64,000 nucleotides of DNA from Oreocharis arfaki (lineage: Eukaryota; Chordata; Aves; Passeriformes; Paramythiidae). The notes beneath the pieces were generated by a model that did no database searches, was not told the origin of the DNA, and saw only the letters and a list, made by a program, of their open reading frames with translations. This document shows positions 38,837 to 50,290 of this stretch, piece after piece. The stretch is from contig VZRR01002856.1 in the NCBI GenBank assembly GCA_013398015.1, forward strand, positions 310,001-374,000. Direction: 5' to 3'. Within the stretch, counting starts at the first letter, position 1, and every line of letters starts with the position of its first letter. The position numbers and the translations under genes are program-made.

Positions 38837-39350
38837 TGCCGCGGCACTGCCCACTCAGCACTGAGCATCCACCCAGACTGGGGGGAAGCTGGCTGGACCA
38901 CTCAGAGGTGTGGGAGGGCTGGCGAAGTTCCGGCAGGGGTTCGCCCAACCCACCGATGGTACAGGCGCGCTGAGGAAGGAGAGACGAGGCGGAGGGGCTT
39001 CTCCAGATGGTGCGGGGTTTATTATGGCACCGGGGTCATGCCAGGAGAAGTGAGACAATGCGTTTCACGCTCACAGTTACACCCCTGTGAGTGGGCGGGG
39101 GAAGATACAGAACACCCAATGGGGCAGGAACACAGGGTTTGAATTTGGTGGGCTGGGGGTACAGAGCCAATGGGAAGGATCGTGGGAGGGGAGAAACACC
39201 GCAGGGGAGGGGGAGGAGGTGGCCATGCCCAGTTTGTGGGGAGCGCACTGCAACAGGTTATCGTCTCAATCAGGGGCTCCTTAACATTTCTTCACATCTC
39301 CTGGACTTCCACTTCCCTTTCTTCCTAAACTTTCAACATGGTGCCCAGCA
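38837..39350 (-). mobile_element. Probable solo LTR of an endogenous retrovirus
   Basis: A sharply bounded GC- and CpG-rich block of about 0.5 kb in AT-leaning DNA. Read on the minus strand it has LTR architecture: a U3-like part with two ATTGG (inverted CCAAT) boxes at 39167-39171 and 39116-39120, a GC box (GGGCGGGG on +, 39093-39100), then AATAAA (TTTATT on +, 39018-39023) followed by a GC-rich tail. The suggested ends, 38837 and 39350, give the TG...CA termini expected of LTRs, but I could not find a matching target duplication; an alternative 5' end is TGTTAAGG near 39285. No primer-binding site, gag, pol or env reading frame flanks it, so a solo LTR formed by recombination is most likely. 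The 150-codon open frame across it is compositional. A GC-rich promoter or CpG patch is the alternative. Confidence 0.55.
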
Positions 39351-40077
39351 TAACAGCATGGTCACCAGTTCATACACTGTTTGGAATACAGGACAAAGCT
39401 CTAGTAAGACATTTTTATTAAAAGGCATATTAAGAATTATCTTGGCAGTCTTCTTCCGCACAGTTTTTTCTGTTTATTCAGAGGAGATAAGTGAGCTGTT
39501 AAGAAGTGAATTAGTTTCTTCATTGAACTGGGATAGTTTTTGAGAGTAATCACTACTTACTGGCTTACCAGTTGCTGCTTTGTGGTGTTTCATAATAAAG
39601 AGATCTCATATTTGAAAAAATGAAGCAAAAAATGTCCTCAAAAATATGAAAATTGGGAGATTTTTCACCATAATTTTTTTTTTCAATTACATTTCAATTA
39701 CATTACATTTATTGGTGAAAATTGAATAATTTTATGGGAATGTGTTCAGACTTCTATGGAACTCCAATGGAAAGCAGGCAATCTTTCTGTTTATTTAGTT
39801 CATCTGAACTTGACATATTTCTTGCTGCATTTTGGAAAGGTTGCAGTGGTCGTTGTGCTACCGAGCACCAAACAATTCTCTTGCCTTTAGCTGTGTGGTC
39901 CCAGAGCCCAGTGATCCCAAATTAACAAACTAGCATTTCAATGGTCTTGTAGATACGGTCTGGGAATTCACAGTTTTGAATGTTTCAAAAAGATGGAAGT
40001 TATTGTGATTTCTGGAACCTCGAAATTTTCAAAAGGCAGTTCAGTTATGCCTCGCATGACCTTGAGTAGGACTGTTC
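39351..40077. other. Unique AT-rich DNA, no gene recognised
   Basis: No feature beyond a tandem duplication of TTTCAATTACA (39681-39691 and 39692-39702). Short open frames show no motif. Confidence 0.55.
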
Positions 40078-40722
40078 ATAGAGTAGAGAGTGGTTTGTGT
40101 TGGAATGAACCTTAAAGATCATCTAGTTCCAATTCCTGCACCGCAGGCAGGGACACCTTCCACTAGACCAAGGTGCTCGATGTCCAATCCAACCTGGCAC
40201 TGATCACTTCCAGGGATGAGGCATCCACAGCCTCTCTAGGCAATCTGTTCCACTGCCTCATCACTCTTTCAGTAAAGAATTCCCTCTTAATGTCCAACCT
40301 TAATCCACCCTCTTTCAGCTTAAAGCCAACCCTCCTTGTCCTATCACTACATGCCCCTGTAAGAAGTCACTTTTCTGTAAGCCTTTATGTACCTTTTAGG
40401 TACTGGAAGGCTGCTCTGAGGTCACCCTGAAGCCTTCTCTTTTCCAGGCTGAACAACCTCAACTTTCCCAGCCTGTCCTCACAGAAGTGCTCCACCCTTC
40501 TGATCTTCTTGGTCTTTCTCTGCACTTGCTCCAGCAGCTCCATGCCTTGTGCTGAGGACCACAGAGATGGATTCAGTGCTACAGGTGGGGTCTCACGTGG
40601 GCAAAGTAGAGGGATAGAATCCTGCTGTCCACAATGCTCTGGATGCAGCTCAGGATGTAGTTGGCCTCCTGTGGGTGTGGGTTGCCAGCTTGTGTCCAGC
40701 CTCTCATCCACAAGCAGGAAGT
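40078..40722 (-). mobile_element. CR1 retrotransposon, 5'-truncated 3' end
   Basis: A clear CR1 on the minus strand. The element terminus is near 40078 (ATAGAGTAGAGAGTGGTTTG on +, a diverged form of the usual 'atagaatggtttggg'). Moving up come ACCTTCCACTAGACCA, CAGGGATGAGGCATCCACAG and TAAAGAATTCCCTC, all standard CR1 3' region, then the end of ORF2. The 5' truncation falls near CCAGCCTCTCATCCACAAG. Length is about 645 bases. It is more diverged than the copy at 10.9 kb but less than those at 17.6 and 59 kb. Confidence 0.93.
40385..40711 (-). pseudogene. CR1 ORF2 C-terminal fragment
   Basis: An open minus-strand frame inside the CR1 above carries the conserved end of CR1 ORF2: MELLEQVQRKTKKIRRVEHF, then GKLRLFSLEKRRLQGDL, then AAFQYLKGT. 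This is the region downstream of the polymerase core. The frame stops in the 3' part, and the whole catalytic domain is missing by truncation, so it is a relic. Confidence 0.88.
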
Positions 40723-43700
40723 CAGATTTGCTGTTGGAGTCTGAAATGTCCTTCCATGCTAGAAAGGTAGGTTCTGACTGACTCAGTTTAAAACCTCATG
40801 CTAAGTTGCAGATTCCAAGACTGAGCAACAGAGGTTCATGGGTTATAATCCACATTTTTCAAAACTTATCTCTGAGGTGTTTCTTTAAAACAATCCATTT
40901 AAGAAAATCAGATTTTCAGAGAACATTTGAAGGCTGAGGAAAATTCCTTATATCTATAGAAACTTTGAACTCATATATTCAATTAAAATGATAAACTGAG
41001 GCAAATGACTTCAAAAGGCATTATCTTTTGTGACTTTTTAAGGTCATATATTAGCTATGAACAAGAGAAGGTTTGGAAGGGTGGACCATATGGTGATAAA
41101 ACTTGGGATCCTACTTGCTGTTTTTATATAAGGGGGGAGAGCTAGTTAAGCAAAATTTAGCACATTTTACAGTTTTTACTGTTTATATGAGGAATTTATG
41201 AAAGATCTTCCCAGAAATGGGTTCACAGACAGAGATTCCCAACATGGCACATTTGGAAAACACCTTGAAAATAATTACTGTGACAAAATTAGAAGCTCTG
41301 CTAAGAAACCTAACAGCATATTTCAGCAGCTGGTACTGTCTTCTGATATATTGGGAGTTCAAAACCTCAAAATTATGCTCACAGTGGGAAGTTGATCCTT
41401 TCCAATTGCTCCCAACTTCTCTCTCTGAAGCATTACCATTAAAAGGGCTGTGGCAGTTTCAGCACATCCGTGTTTATGATTCTAACACCAAAATCCCTCT
41501 ATTCAAATGTTATCTTTAGTAGCTGAGGAAATGCACAAATAGAAGCAGATGTCTTATGTGAAAAAATATTACCAGAAACTTAGGAATCAGTCCAGATTCT
41601 TCGGGAATCCATGTTTTCTCTGTTGAGTTTGGATGGCCCTGCTTTTTGCACAATACTATTAAAGGGAAATCATGCTTGCTTTTGAACCAGAAAATCCTAG
41701 TGCACTTGGAGCCAACGCAAAAATGATGCTGCATTCAGGAGACACACACTCCTCTTTTAGAAAGTGAGATCTTTGTCTCTGGAGAGAAGGCAGTGTCGGG
41801 TTGTTGCTGCTGCTTGGGAGAGGGACAGCTTAGACCTGCCAAACAGCCAACCCTTTGGGTGGCTCAGGAATTTCAGTGATGGGTTTGGGACAAAGCCATA
41901 CTCATTCTTTGGCTTGTAGCAGAGCCCACATGATGCATGAAACTACTGAAGATGAAGAAGATAAAATGTAAAAGGCAAGGCCATTTAAGAGCGGACACGT
42001 AAGTGTTCCTGTAACCATCAAATAACTGTAAAGTATCAGAAGTTCCAGAAGTTGAGAGGAAGATATTAAAGATGGCACTGTTCAAAGAAGAATGACATAT
42101 GTTTTCCAAAATTTTATTCTGTTCTTAGGTCTAGAGCTGAGCATGGATTCTTCCTCCCACTCTGTCTCGCCTCTTTCTTAATTTCCTCACTGTATGTAAA
42201 AAACATTAAAAAGTCAAGAATTCCTGGAGATCACAGGAGAACGAATTAATGGCAAAGCTCTTCCTGTGGACTTCTATTTCTATATGCAACCATGCCATCT
42301 TAGTGAGATATGAGCTATTCCAATTTGCAATCTCTTTCTCACTAATCAGAATGAGTCACTTACAAATAAGTGTTTGCAAAGTGATGTTGAGCCTCTCTGT
42401 ACACACAGGGCAGTGACCCAAGAGGGAAACTCAGTTTTCAGAAAAACCCTCAAATAAATGAGAAAATGGAAAGGTAGGAACTCTACAGACTAAAGATTTG
42501 CTGATCACTATCTTTGTGTATTGACTGTATTTGACAGAAACATTAATTTATTTTTAACTGTGTGGGCAGGGATTTCTTTTTGTTCATGCATTACCATGCT
42601 TATGTAGATTGCCAGATTTGTCTCACATTTCTTGTTCAATTGCCTGTATAAAGAGCTTTGTGCAAAACCCTGGTGAACCTCCTAACCTCCTTTATTCACA
42701 ATGATCAGATGTTTTGAGGGATTAAATAAAATTCCTTTTTTTTAGTGCATAAAACGAAATACAGATGTTTGATCAGTGACTCCATTTCACAAAGTTAGAT
42801 CCAGCAGTAGAGCTGTTACAAGTATCAATGTATTCCCAAAGGCAATCAATTCTAAGTGCATTTGGTCTGGGAAAAAAAAAAAGTTTGTTTCCAGTTTGCT
42901 CAGAAAAAAGCACACAGTTGAAAACTGTTCATATTTGTGTTGTATGATCATTTGACCTTTCCCACCCATGCTTAACTACAGTATCATTTTTAAATAAAAA
43001 ACATTCTTGCCTCACGTTACTAATTCCAGATGCTATGAATGAAACAATAACATATCAGCCCCTCAGAAATAGAGAGCTCACTCTTTACAGTCCCACGAAC
43101 AAAATATTGATGAAAATGGTTAAGCACTTAGCTTACAGTCAAGTTAAATGGCAGGCCCGTGATACTATTCCTATAAATCTGCTGATGGTTTGGCAACTGG
43201 CAGGGAGAGGAGCTGGATCAGATTGATCTGGTAAAGCACTTTCTTTTATAGGAAAAATTAAACATCATTAAAAACAATTATAACAGCAATTTGATTCTAA
43301 AGAGAGAGGACTCAAATGTATTCCTGCACATCAACTCTGTCAGGGCAATGTCCACATGTGTGCTACTTGTCTGTGGCAATGCACAGGAATTTATATGAGC
43401 TTGGCATTCTCTCACTAAGGCTGGGCTAATTAGGATTACTTCACCTCAGCCTGGGGCAGGGAGCATCCACACATATAGCTACCCCAGCTCAGCCAGCAAA
43501 CAGCAGCTTTCTGACGAGTGCCAGTGAAATCCGACTGCTGATGGCTGTTTTTCTCTGCAGAGCCACAGCTGAACCAAAGTGTCCTTCCACTAGGAGAGTT
43601 TACTTCGGAATCGACCATTGGAAAAAGAAGACAACATGTGGCACACAAGCCTGACAAGATCTGAACTGTAAAATACCTTATAACCAGGTTACAGTGATGG

Positions 43701-46700
43701 CTTTGACCTGGGCCACAGTGTCCTTACGTAAAATAATTTCCTTTTGTCATGTAGAATTTTACTTACGAATGAAAAAACCCAAAACCCAAGCCACTTTTGC
43801 TTTAAACAGCACTTATCTGGCAGAGCTCATTTGAGCTTGATAAGTATGACAGCAGTTAAAGCACAGCTATGACTGGTGACAGGTAAAAACTCAACTGAGT
43901 TAGTACCAAGATATTCCTGATCTCCCTACAAAGATTCTGTCTGGAGATGGGTTGAGCAGAAGCTCAGATGTGCCTTGTAATCCTCAGCAAATCCTTGGAG
44001 CAGTCATCTTCCCTGGGCTTGCTGCTGGAGTGCTGTGGGCACAGAGCTCCTCTAGTCCCTGCTGCCAGTGTGGCACCTACAGCATCCTGAGCACATGAAG
44101 GCACTGTGCTGCTGCTCCCGCTCTCAGGACTCTGCACCATCACTGGGAACAGCACCACAAGCGACACTGCCAGAAAATCACGGCACTGTAATCCCTGGGA
44201 AATGGGAACCTCATGGTCCCAACACAAAATTATAATTTTCAGGGTGATGAGCAAAACTGTCACTGTCACTTATATGCATTTAAGAGGCTTTCAGGTCGTA
44301 GGACAGGTATGCAATGGCGCAGCATGTTAGTGAAGAAAGCAGCTGAGCAATCTCATAACAAATCTGTTGCAGATAAAACACAAAACAAATCAAAGTGACT
44401 TGTTATGTAAACCTGAGATTTTTTTTCTTGCTCTTTGCTGGCCTGCTGTTACCCAGCTACTGCCTGGTGAGAGAAACAATCACAGGTGACAGTGATTTCT
44501 ACCAGCACATTAATTCATTATGCATATAATAAATACCAGTCTTCATTTAGATTCTGAGAAGTTGGTATTGTAATTGAAAGCTCATGATGTTTTCCTATCA
44601 CCCACACCTAGATACACATGATCCACCCCAAACATGCATACTGTTTTGGTGAGTTACTTGTCTTAAGGGTTCCTTTTATCACACATCTGGTGGTGCTTTT
44701 TCTTTACATCTACCAAATGAAAGATTATGCATCCTTGCCCTGGAAGGCAACCACGCATTTTTTCTTTAATGTCTTTCTCGCCACAATGGCTGGAGTTAAG
44801 GAGCTACAACACATATACAGAGGAATTTTGGGTTTGTTGATGTTTAATAATTACCTTAATTTGGGGTTTGCATAGGATTTATTTTCTCTGTTGATTTTCC
44901 ATAGTATCTTGCACTTGTAGTACTGTTAATCTTGCCAATATTAGAAATGGCTGGTAGTGAAAACGTTGAAAAATTGGAAGTAAAAACAGAAAGTCTACAG
45001 AAACATAAATACACCTGAAGGCATACAGAAATCTTCAGATAATTTTCATATCTCAAAATTCAAATTGACATAAATCCAGGTATTTTCCAGCGTGAAATGA
45101 AACTAAAAGTAGGAATACTTTTATAGAGGTTTCATGGTAACAAGAATTTCATTGCAGTATTGCATTACGATCTCAAACTTGTTGGGCAAGCTTACTATAC
45201 TGCATGCTGTTAGATATAGATTGTCATTAGATTATTTTTTCTCTCCCCCTTTTTTCTACTTCATTTCAGAGTCTCTTTAAATTTAAGACTGTCGTTTCCC
45301 TCAGTTTAGCCAAGTCAGAAAAACTAGTGCAGATTTTCGTCTGCCACTGGTGTACGAAAAGTCTTAAAATACATATTACCCAACAGAACTATGTAAAAAC
45401 GACCTCATGTTCATGACCTTAATGTGCTTGGATTTTTCATGAAAATTCTGTTTGCTAAGAAGTAGATGTCTTCAATTTGCTTCCTAGACCAAATTTTGGG
45501 GGGAAAAAGGCCATGCTGAAATTGAATGGAATTGGTAACTTTGCAGAATTCTCACTTTGAAAGGCATTCTGCAGGATGTGTGGCACTTCCACAGAGAGAA
45601 AAACCCAAGAACACACTCTGTGATGTTCATAAAATATTGTCTTTTTGTAAGATAGATAATGAGAAGCAGTGCATTGTCAGGCACTTGAGAAGTGCTGTAA
45701 CGGCTTGGTAATGCAAGCACCAGAGCGCTCTAATACAGTTATAAAACGGACCTGTGTACCTATAAAAAGAACAAGTAAAAAGGGTAAAACCACATTGAAT
45801 AATTCCCAAGTCTGCATCACAATGAGCTTATGTCATTCACTATAATTATAAAGCCATAATCAAAGAATAATGATTCACCACTAAGCCATAGAGTTCTTGA
45901 GATTACAAGGCAGTTAGCAAGTGAATAAAGGATATAGGAATTTAGGAACCGCCCCACAAGGAAAAGAAAATCTTCCCTCTTTTCCAGTGTTTTGGGTCAC
46001 GAACTGTATAGCACACAATACTTCAAAATCTCACCTACACATGCTTAGGGTTAAAAAGTATATATTACACTAAGAAATTTTTTTCTGACTCAGGAAGTTT
46101 TATAGCTGAGTAAAACACTGGTCATTCTAATTTTTCAAAATGAATGCAACTTTCTTCAACAGCAGAAGTCTTTTATCCCAGAAAACATTGCGTGTTTGAG
46201 CACTTTGCATGAAAGTTTATGACCTGTTCTGTTCAGCTTCGACTTCATCATTGGTATACCATCTCTGAATCTTCTCACCCCTCTTTAGAATAAATACTGT
46301 GTCTGAAAAATTTCCCTGATGTATACTTACTGTTATCTCTCAGACCTTTCTCAAGGCCTTCTAAGGCTTTTTTTTTCTTGAGAAAAACTCTTCCCACTTT
46401 TTTCCAGTGAATGACCATTTCTCACTCCACTTATGTAATCTGTCTAAAGTATTTGAGGCACATACAAGTTCCTGACACTGCATTGTTGAAATCCCCTCAC
46501 TGCCTGTTTCGCTTAATTGTTAATAACTCCTGTAATGTATGAAATAAAAATTTCACTAATTTTAAAGAAGTCCTAAACAGTTTGAAGTGCAAATTGAAAT
46601 ATTTGGTGCCAAAGTCCTTCTCTAGACACCTTAATCTCAACTGGTTGAAGTGTTGAACTTAATTGCAACTGAAACCAACACAGGCTTTTTGAAGTAGAAA

Positions 46701-47260
46701 AATCACTGCAATAATGGCTGTGGACAATTAGTATAAAAAAAGTGTGTTACCTCTTGCCAAATGAAACATTTACTTCTGCACAGTAATATCATTGCTTGAC
46801 TTCACAATAAGATTTATTAGCTACTTTTCTGCAATGGCACATCTACCATTATGAGGATGTACTGAGATACAAGTCTGCTTTCAGTGAACTAAAGATCTTA
46901 TATGATCAGTCACTTAGGCAGAAGTAGAGGAAGGAATTTCAAGACCCTTCTCCTCTAGTTCATTAGAGCTACTGAACTGAAAATATCCGTCACTGATCTG
47001 GGAATCCACTATCTCTTATTTTAGTTTTTCTAATGGTGTTCTGCTTCTCAAAGAGGACAATTAAAGCCTACAAAATCACTACACACAATTCGTATTTTTC
47101 CAGTCCCATGATCTGTTAACAGAAGAGACAGCTGGGCATTGTAATTCTACTTTCTCTGAGAGAAGCCATCAAGCCACACCTGATGTCACTGTAAATCTTT
47201 CTGGGTGGGTGGTCATCCTTTTCTTCTGCTTAGTGCAGTGTCTGGTGTGTGGGAGGCTCT
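40723..47260. other. Unique AT-leaning DNA, no gene recognised
   Basis: About 6.5 kb. A GC-richer patch at 43960-44200 has overlapping open frames (up to 101 codons) but no motif. The rest is AT-rich, with open frames of at most about 100 codons. I see no dispersed repeat that I can name. Confidence 0.55.
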
Positions 47261-47300
47261 GGCTCGTAAGTGATGTCATTACACTGAGTCACTTAAGCTG
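47261..47300. promoter_or_regulatory. Clustered CRE-like and AP-1 motifs
   Basis: TGATGTCA (47271-47278), close to the CREB/ATF site, lies 6 bases before TGAGTCA (47285-47291), the consensus AP-1 site. The pair sits between short inverted arms AAGTGA (47268-47273) and TCACTT (47289-47294). Such motifs also occur by chance; only their spacing makes the pair worth noting. Confidence 0.25.
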
Positions 47301-48914
47301 TAAGAAAAATGTAAAGCTTTTTGGTGGGAATGCGGCTGATGTGGAGGGAAATTAAGTGATATGAGTGGTCTCACAATAGGATAGGACTTAAACAAGAAGG
47401 TCACCCCTATTTCTGACCAGTCCTCTGGGCACTGGAAAGAAGCTGGTGCCATGCTGCAGCTGGGACTGTTGTTCCACGTGCCTCAGGTGGAAGGAGTGAA
47501 ATGGAAGACATGGAGCCAGAGTAATTCTGCTGTAGTTGTAGCTCTACTGAATGTGTATACCAGGAAGCACACGTAGCCACCCACATATAAGCAGACTTCT
47601 GGCATTTTTTATAGTGGAGTCTCTAAATAAGAGGGGTGAAAGAGATTTACTTATTTTTTATATGTCTGGGAACATACTAAAATATGGTACGTTCCTGTGA
47701 TGATTCTGATCATTGCCCAAAATTTCCCAGTTGTCTTGAGGAAGGGAAGGCTACTACTCCCAGTGTTAACAGCAGCAATGCCTTCTAACCAATATGACAG
47801 CCATGAGCAAAAGATGAAAGGAAAATATATTAAGAAATCAAGAGCTGACTTCAGGAGGTAAAATAATGAGTCAACCATATGAGAAATTAAGGTCATGAAA
47901 TGCTTGCCTGCATCTTATTCAGGGAGTTGCCTAGAAGGTTAGCAGTGAAACCTGAAACTGTATGAAACTGACTTGGTTTTATACAGCATTGAAACTCTGA
48001 AAATCACAGCAGATTTCCCAAAAGAGGCCACAAAAAGCCTGCAGGAAAGCTGTGTGGTGCCATGACTCTTTCATCCAGCAGAGACCACAGCTGTGCGTCC
48101 AACAGCTCCATGGAAGCGCGGCGTGGCTCCGGCTGGCCACCACACAGCTGTGTCTGCATGACCTGAGCCAGGAGGCCCTGCTGATAGACCACAGGGCTGT
48201 GTATCCAAACGAGTCATGAAAGAGGAGCCAGCAACTAGGCAAAAATATAGCGCAATGAAATGCTTGCACAAGTTTGTGTGTGAGGCAATAACGCAACCTC
48301 AATAATTTTTTTGTTCATGGGGTCCTAAAACAGCATCTTCCAGTAACCTGCATCTGCTTTCTGGCACAGCTTTTTGGCAGACTCTGTTTCCCTTTCTGTT
48401 AATGAGGGATTTCTTTTCTGCTGAGGACAAAACACTCTACCTTTGCTGAGATACTGATAGCTGAAATAATGTAAGCCCTTTCTTTCCCATGGTCAGAACA
48501 ATCCCTGAAACTTTTCATCATCATAGCGTGCTTCTTCAAGACCCATGTCTGTTGCCTTCCTCAAAAGCCTTTATTAGATCTCAACAAACTCTGAAAAGAT
48601 GGAGAAGGAAAGGTTAATTTTCTATATGTTGGTAATTTCCAGCAAAGTTGTGTGCCTCTAAATTGGTTTAGACTATGCTCAGGGCGAAACCAGGCACTTT
48701 CATTTGGGAAACAAAAATACACCCTAAACTAAGTAATCTGAAATAGGTCAAGTGAATCTTGGGGTAGAAGCATCTGTTTTGTTCAGTTGACTACAGATGG
48801 TTGCTTCCTCCGCAGTCCAAGAGATGTTTGCAAATGAGACCCACCTACTATCACTCCCTCTAGTTGCATCTGCATTAGAAGTGTAGGGAAACATAACCTG
48901 TCTCCATGCAAGCC

Positions 48915-48963
48915 ATATTTGATTTGATATTATATTTGATATATATATTTGATATATTTGATA
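48915..48963. repeat. AT-rich TATTTGA tandem repeat
   Basis: Four to five imperfect TATTTGAT/ATATTTGATA units in tandem. Confidence 0.85.
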
Positions 48964-50270
48964 GTATGGATATTATCTCGTGTTTCTGTGCCTATTCTTT
49001 AAAAGGATAGGTAATATTACCCCAATCTTCTGCTACCCCCCAATTTATTTGACTGGGCACAGAATTGCCAAATTTACTTTTTTGCAGGTGTACATAAACT
49101 GGGATTTTCTACTACTTGTGGAAGATCTACCAGCACAGGTTTGAAATAGCTTGAGAAATCTCTGCCAAGCACTTCACATGTAAGACAAAGACCTAAATAT
49201 CCTCTTACTCCCTTCATTAACTGCCCCTCCTCTGTAGATGGGTTAGAGGAATATATCAAACAAAGTTTGATTCTCCTGAACCACCTTTTTTGATCAGGTG
49301 TTACTATCCTTCAAACTGAGCTCAGGAGTTTGCCAGTGGTAGATTTCAGGCTTTTCACAGATGTCACCTCTTTTTGCAAAAAGCAGAAGACCGTTCTGAG
49401 CTTTCCTTGGCATTAGTGATGTTATTTTGCTTTTTGTTTCTAACCAGACTACTTTTTTTTTGGTCTCTTCTTTTGTTGTAATAGGTAATTTCTTCATAAT
49501 GTGTAAAGGACCTGCTGGCAGTCATTCCAGAAGGCCCTGGTGAGCAAACCATAGAGTCTTATTATATGCAGATTTGGACTTTTTAATATTGGTCAGCTTA
49601 TCCACTTCATTTTTCACCTCTGCTAGTAGTGTGGAAAATGAAATCTCAGAGCTCAGTATTTAGTTGCTGGGCTCATCACCAGAATGGTCATGTAGGGAAA
49701 AGACTTCCTGTCCCATTTCCTTCAGCCACCTGCTCTTCCATACTGCTCAGCTCCACAGTCTGATGATGTGCTGGGTCCAAAAAAACGGGTTCTTTTTTCC
49801 AGGCACATCTCAGGGAATGGCTTTACCCCAAGGGGGGCTGATGCATCTCTCCAGGTTTTGCTGATTTCGTGGAGAAAGAGAGCTTAGCAAGCATGGCTGT
49901 GGTGTGTAGGGGGCAAGCTACTCCTTGGATGGGGATAGGTGGGTGGGGTGTGTGTTACCTCTTTCAGATATGTGATACCGCCTTCTGAAAAGTGGTCCAT
50001 AAGATATGAGATATAATTGTTTATTTTCCTTCTTGGATGTGATATTATTGCTTATTTTTTAACTTACTATACTGAATATATTTTTTTACTCTTTTATTAC
50101 CCCAGTGTCAGCTCACAAAAAGAAAACTTCTAGTGTACTCATGTGCATGTGTACACGTCTTAAAATAGCATATTCATGTGTAGATCAGTTATTTTCTGAA
50201 GAAGAGCATCTAAGACCTGAGTTATCAGTACAGACACTTAGATTACTCTCTAAAGAAATTGAATATATAG

Positions 50271-50290
50271 TATTCCATAGTATTCCATAG
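50271..50290. repeat. Ten-base tandem duplication
   Basis: TATTCCATAG is repeated exactly at 50271-50280 and 50281-50290. Confidence 0.9.

Noticed and set aside
38930..38962. GGGGTTCGCCCAACCC, resembling a tRNA T-arm
   Set aside because: There is no acceptor stem, anticodon arm or A box at the right spacing; it lies in the LTR-like block.
39091..39543. 150-codon + strand open frame, the longest in the window
   Set aside because: It runs through the GC-rich LTR-like block and out into unrelated DNA. It is glycine- and arginine-rich by composition and shows no domain.
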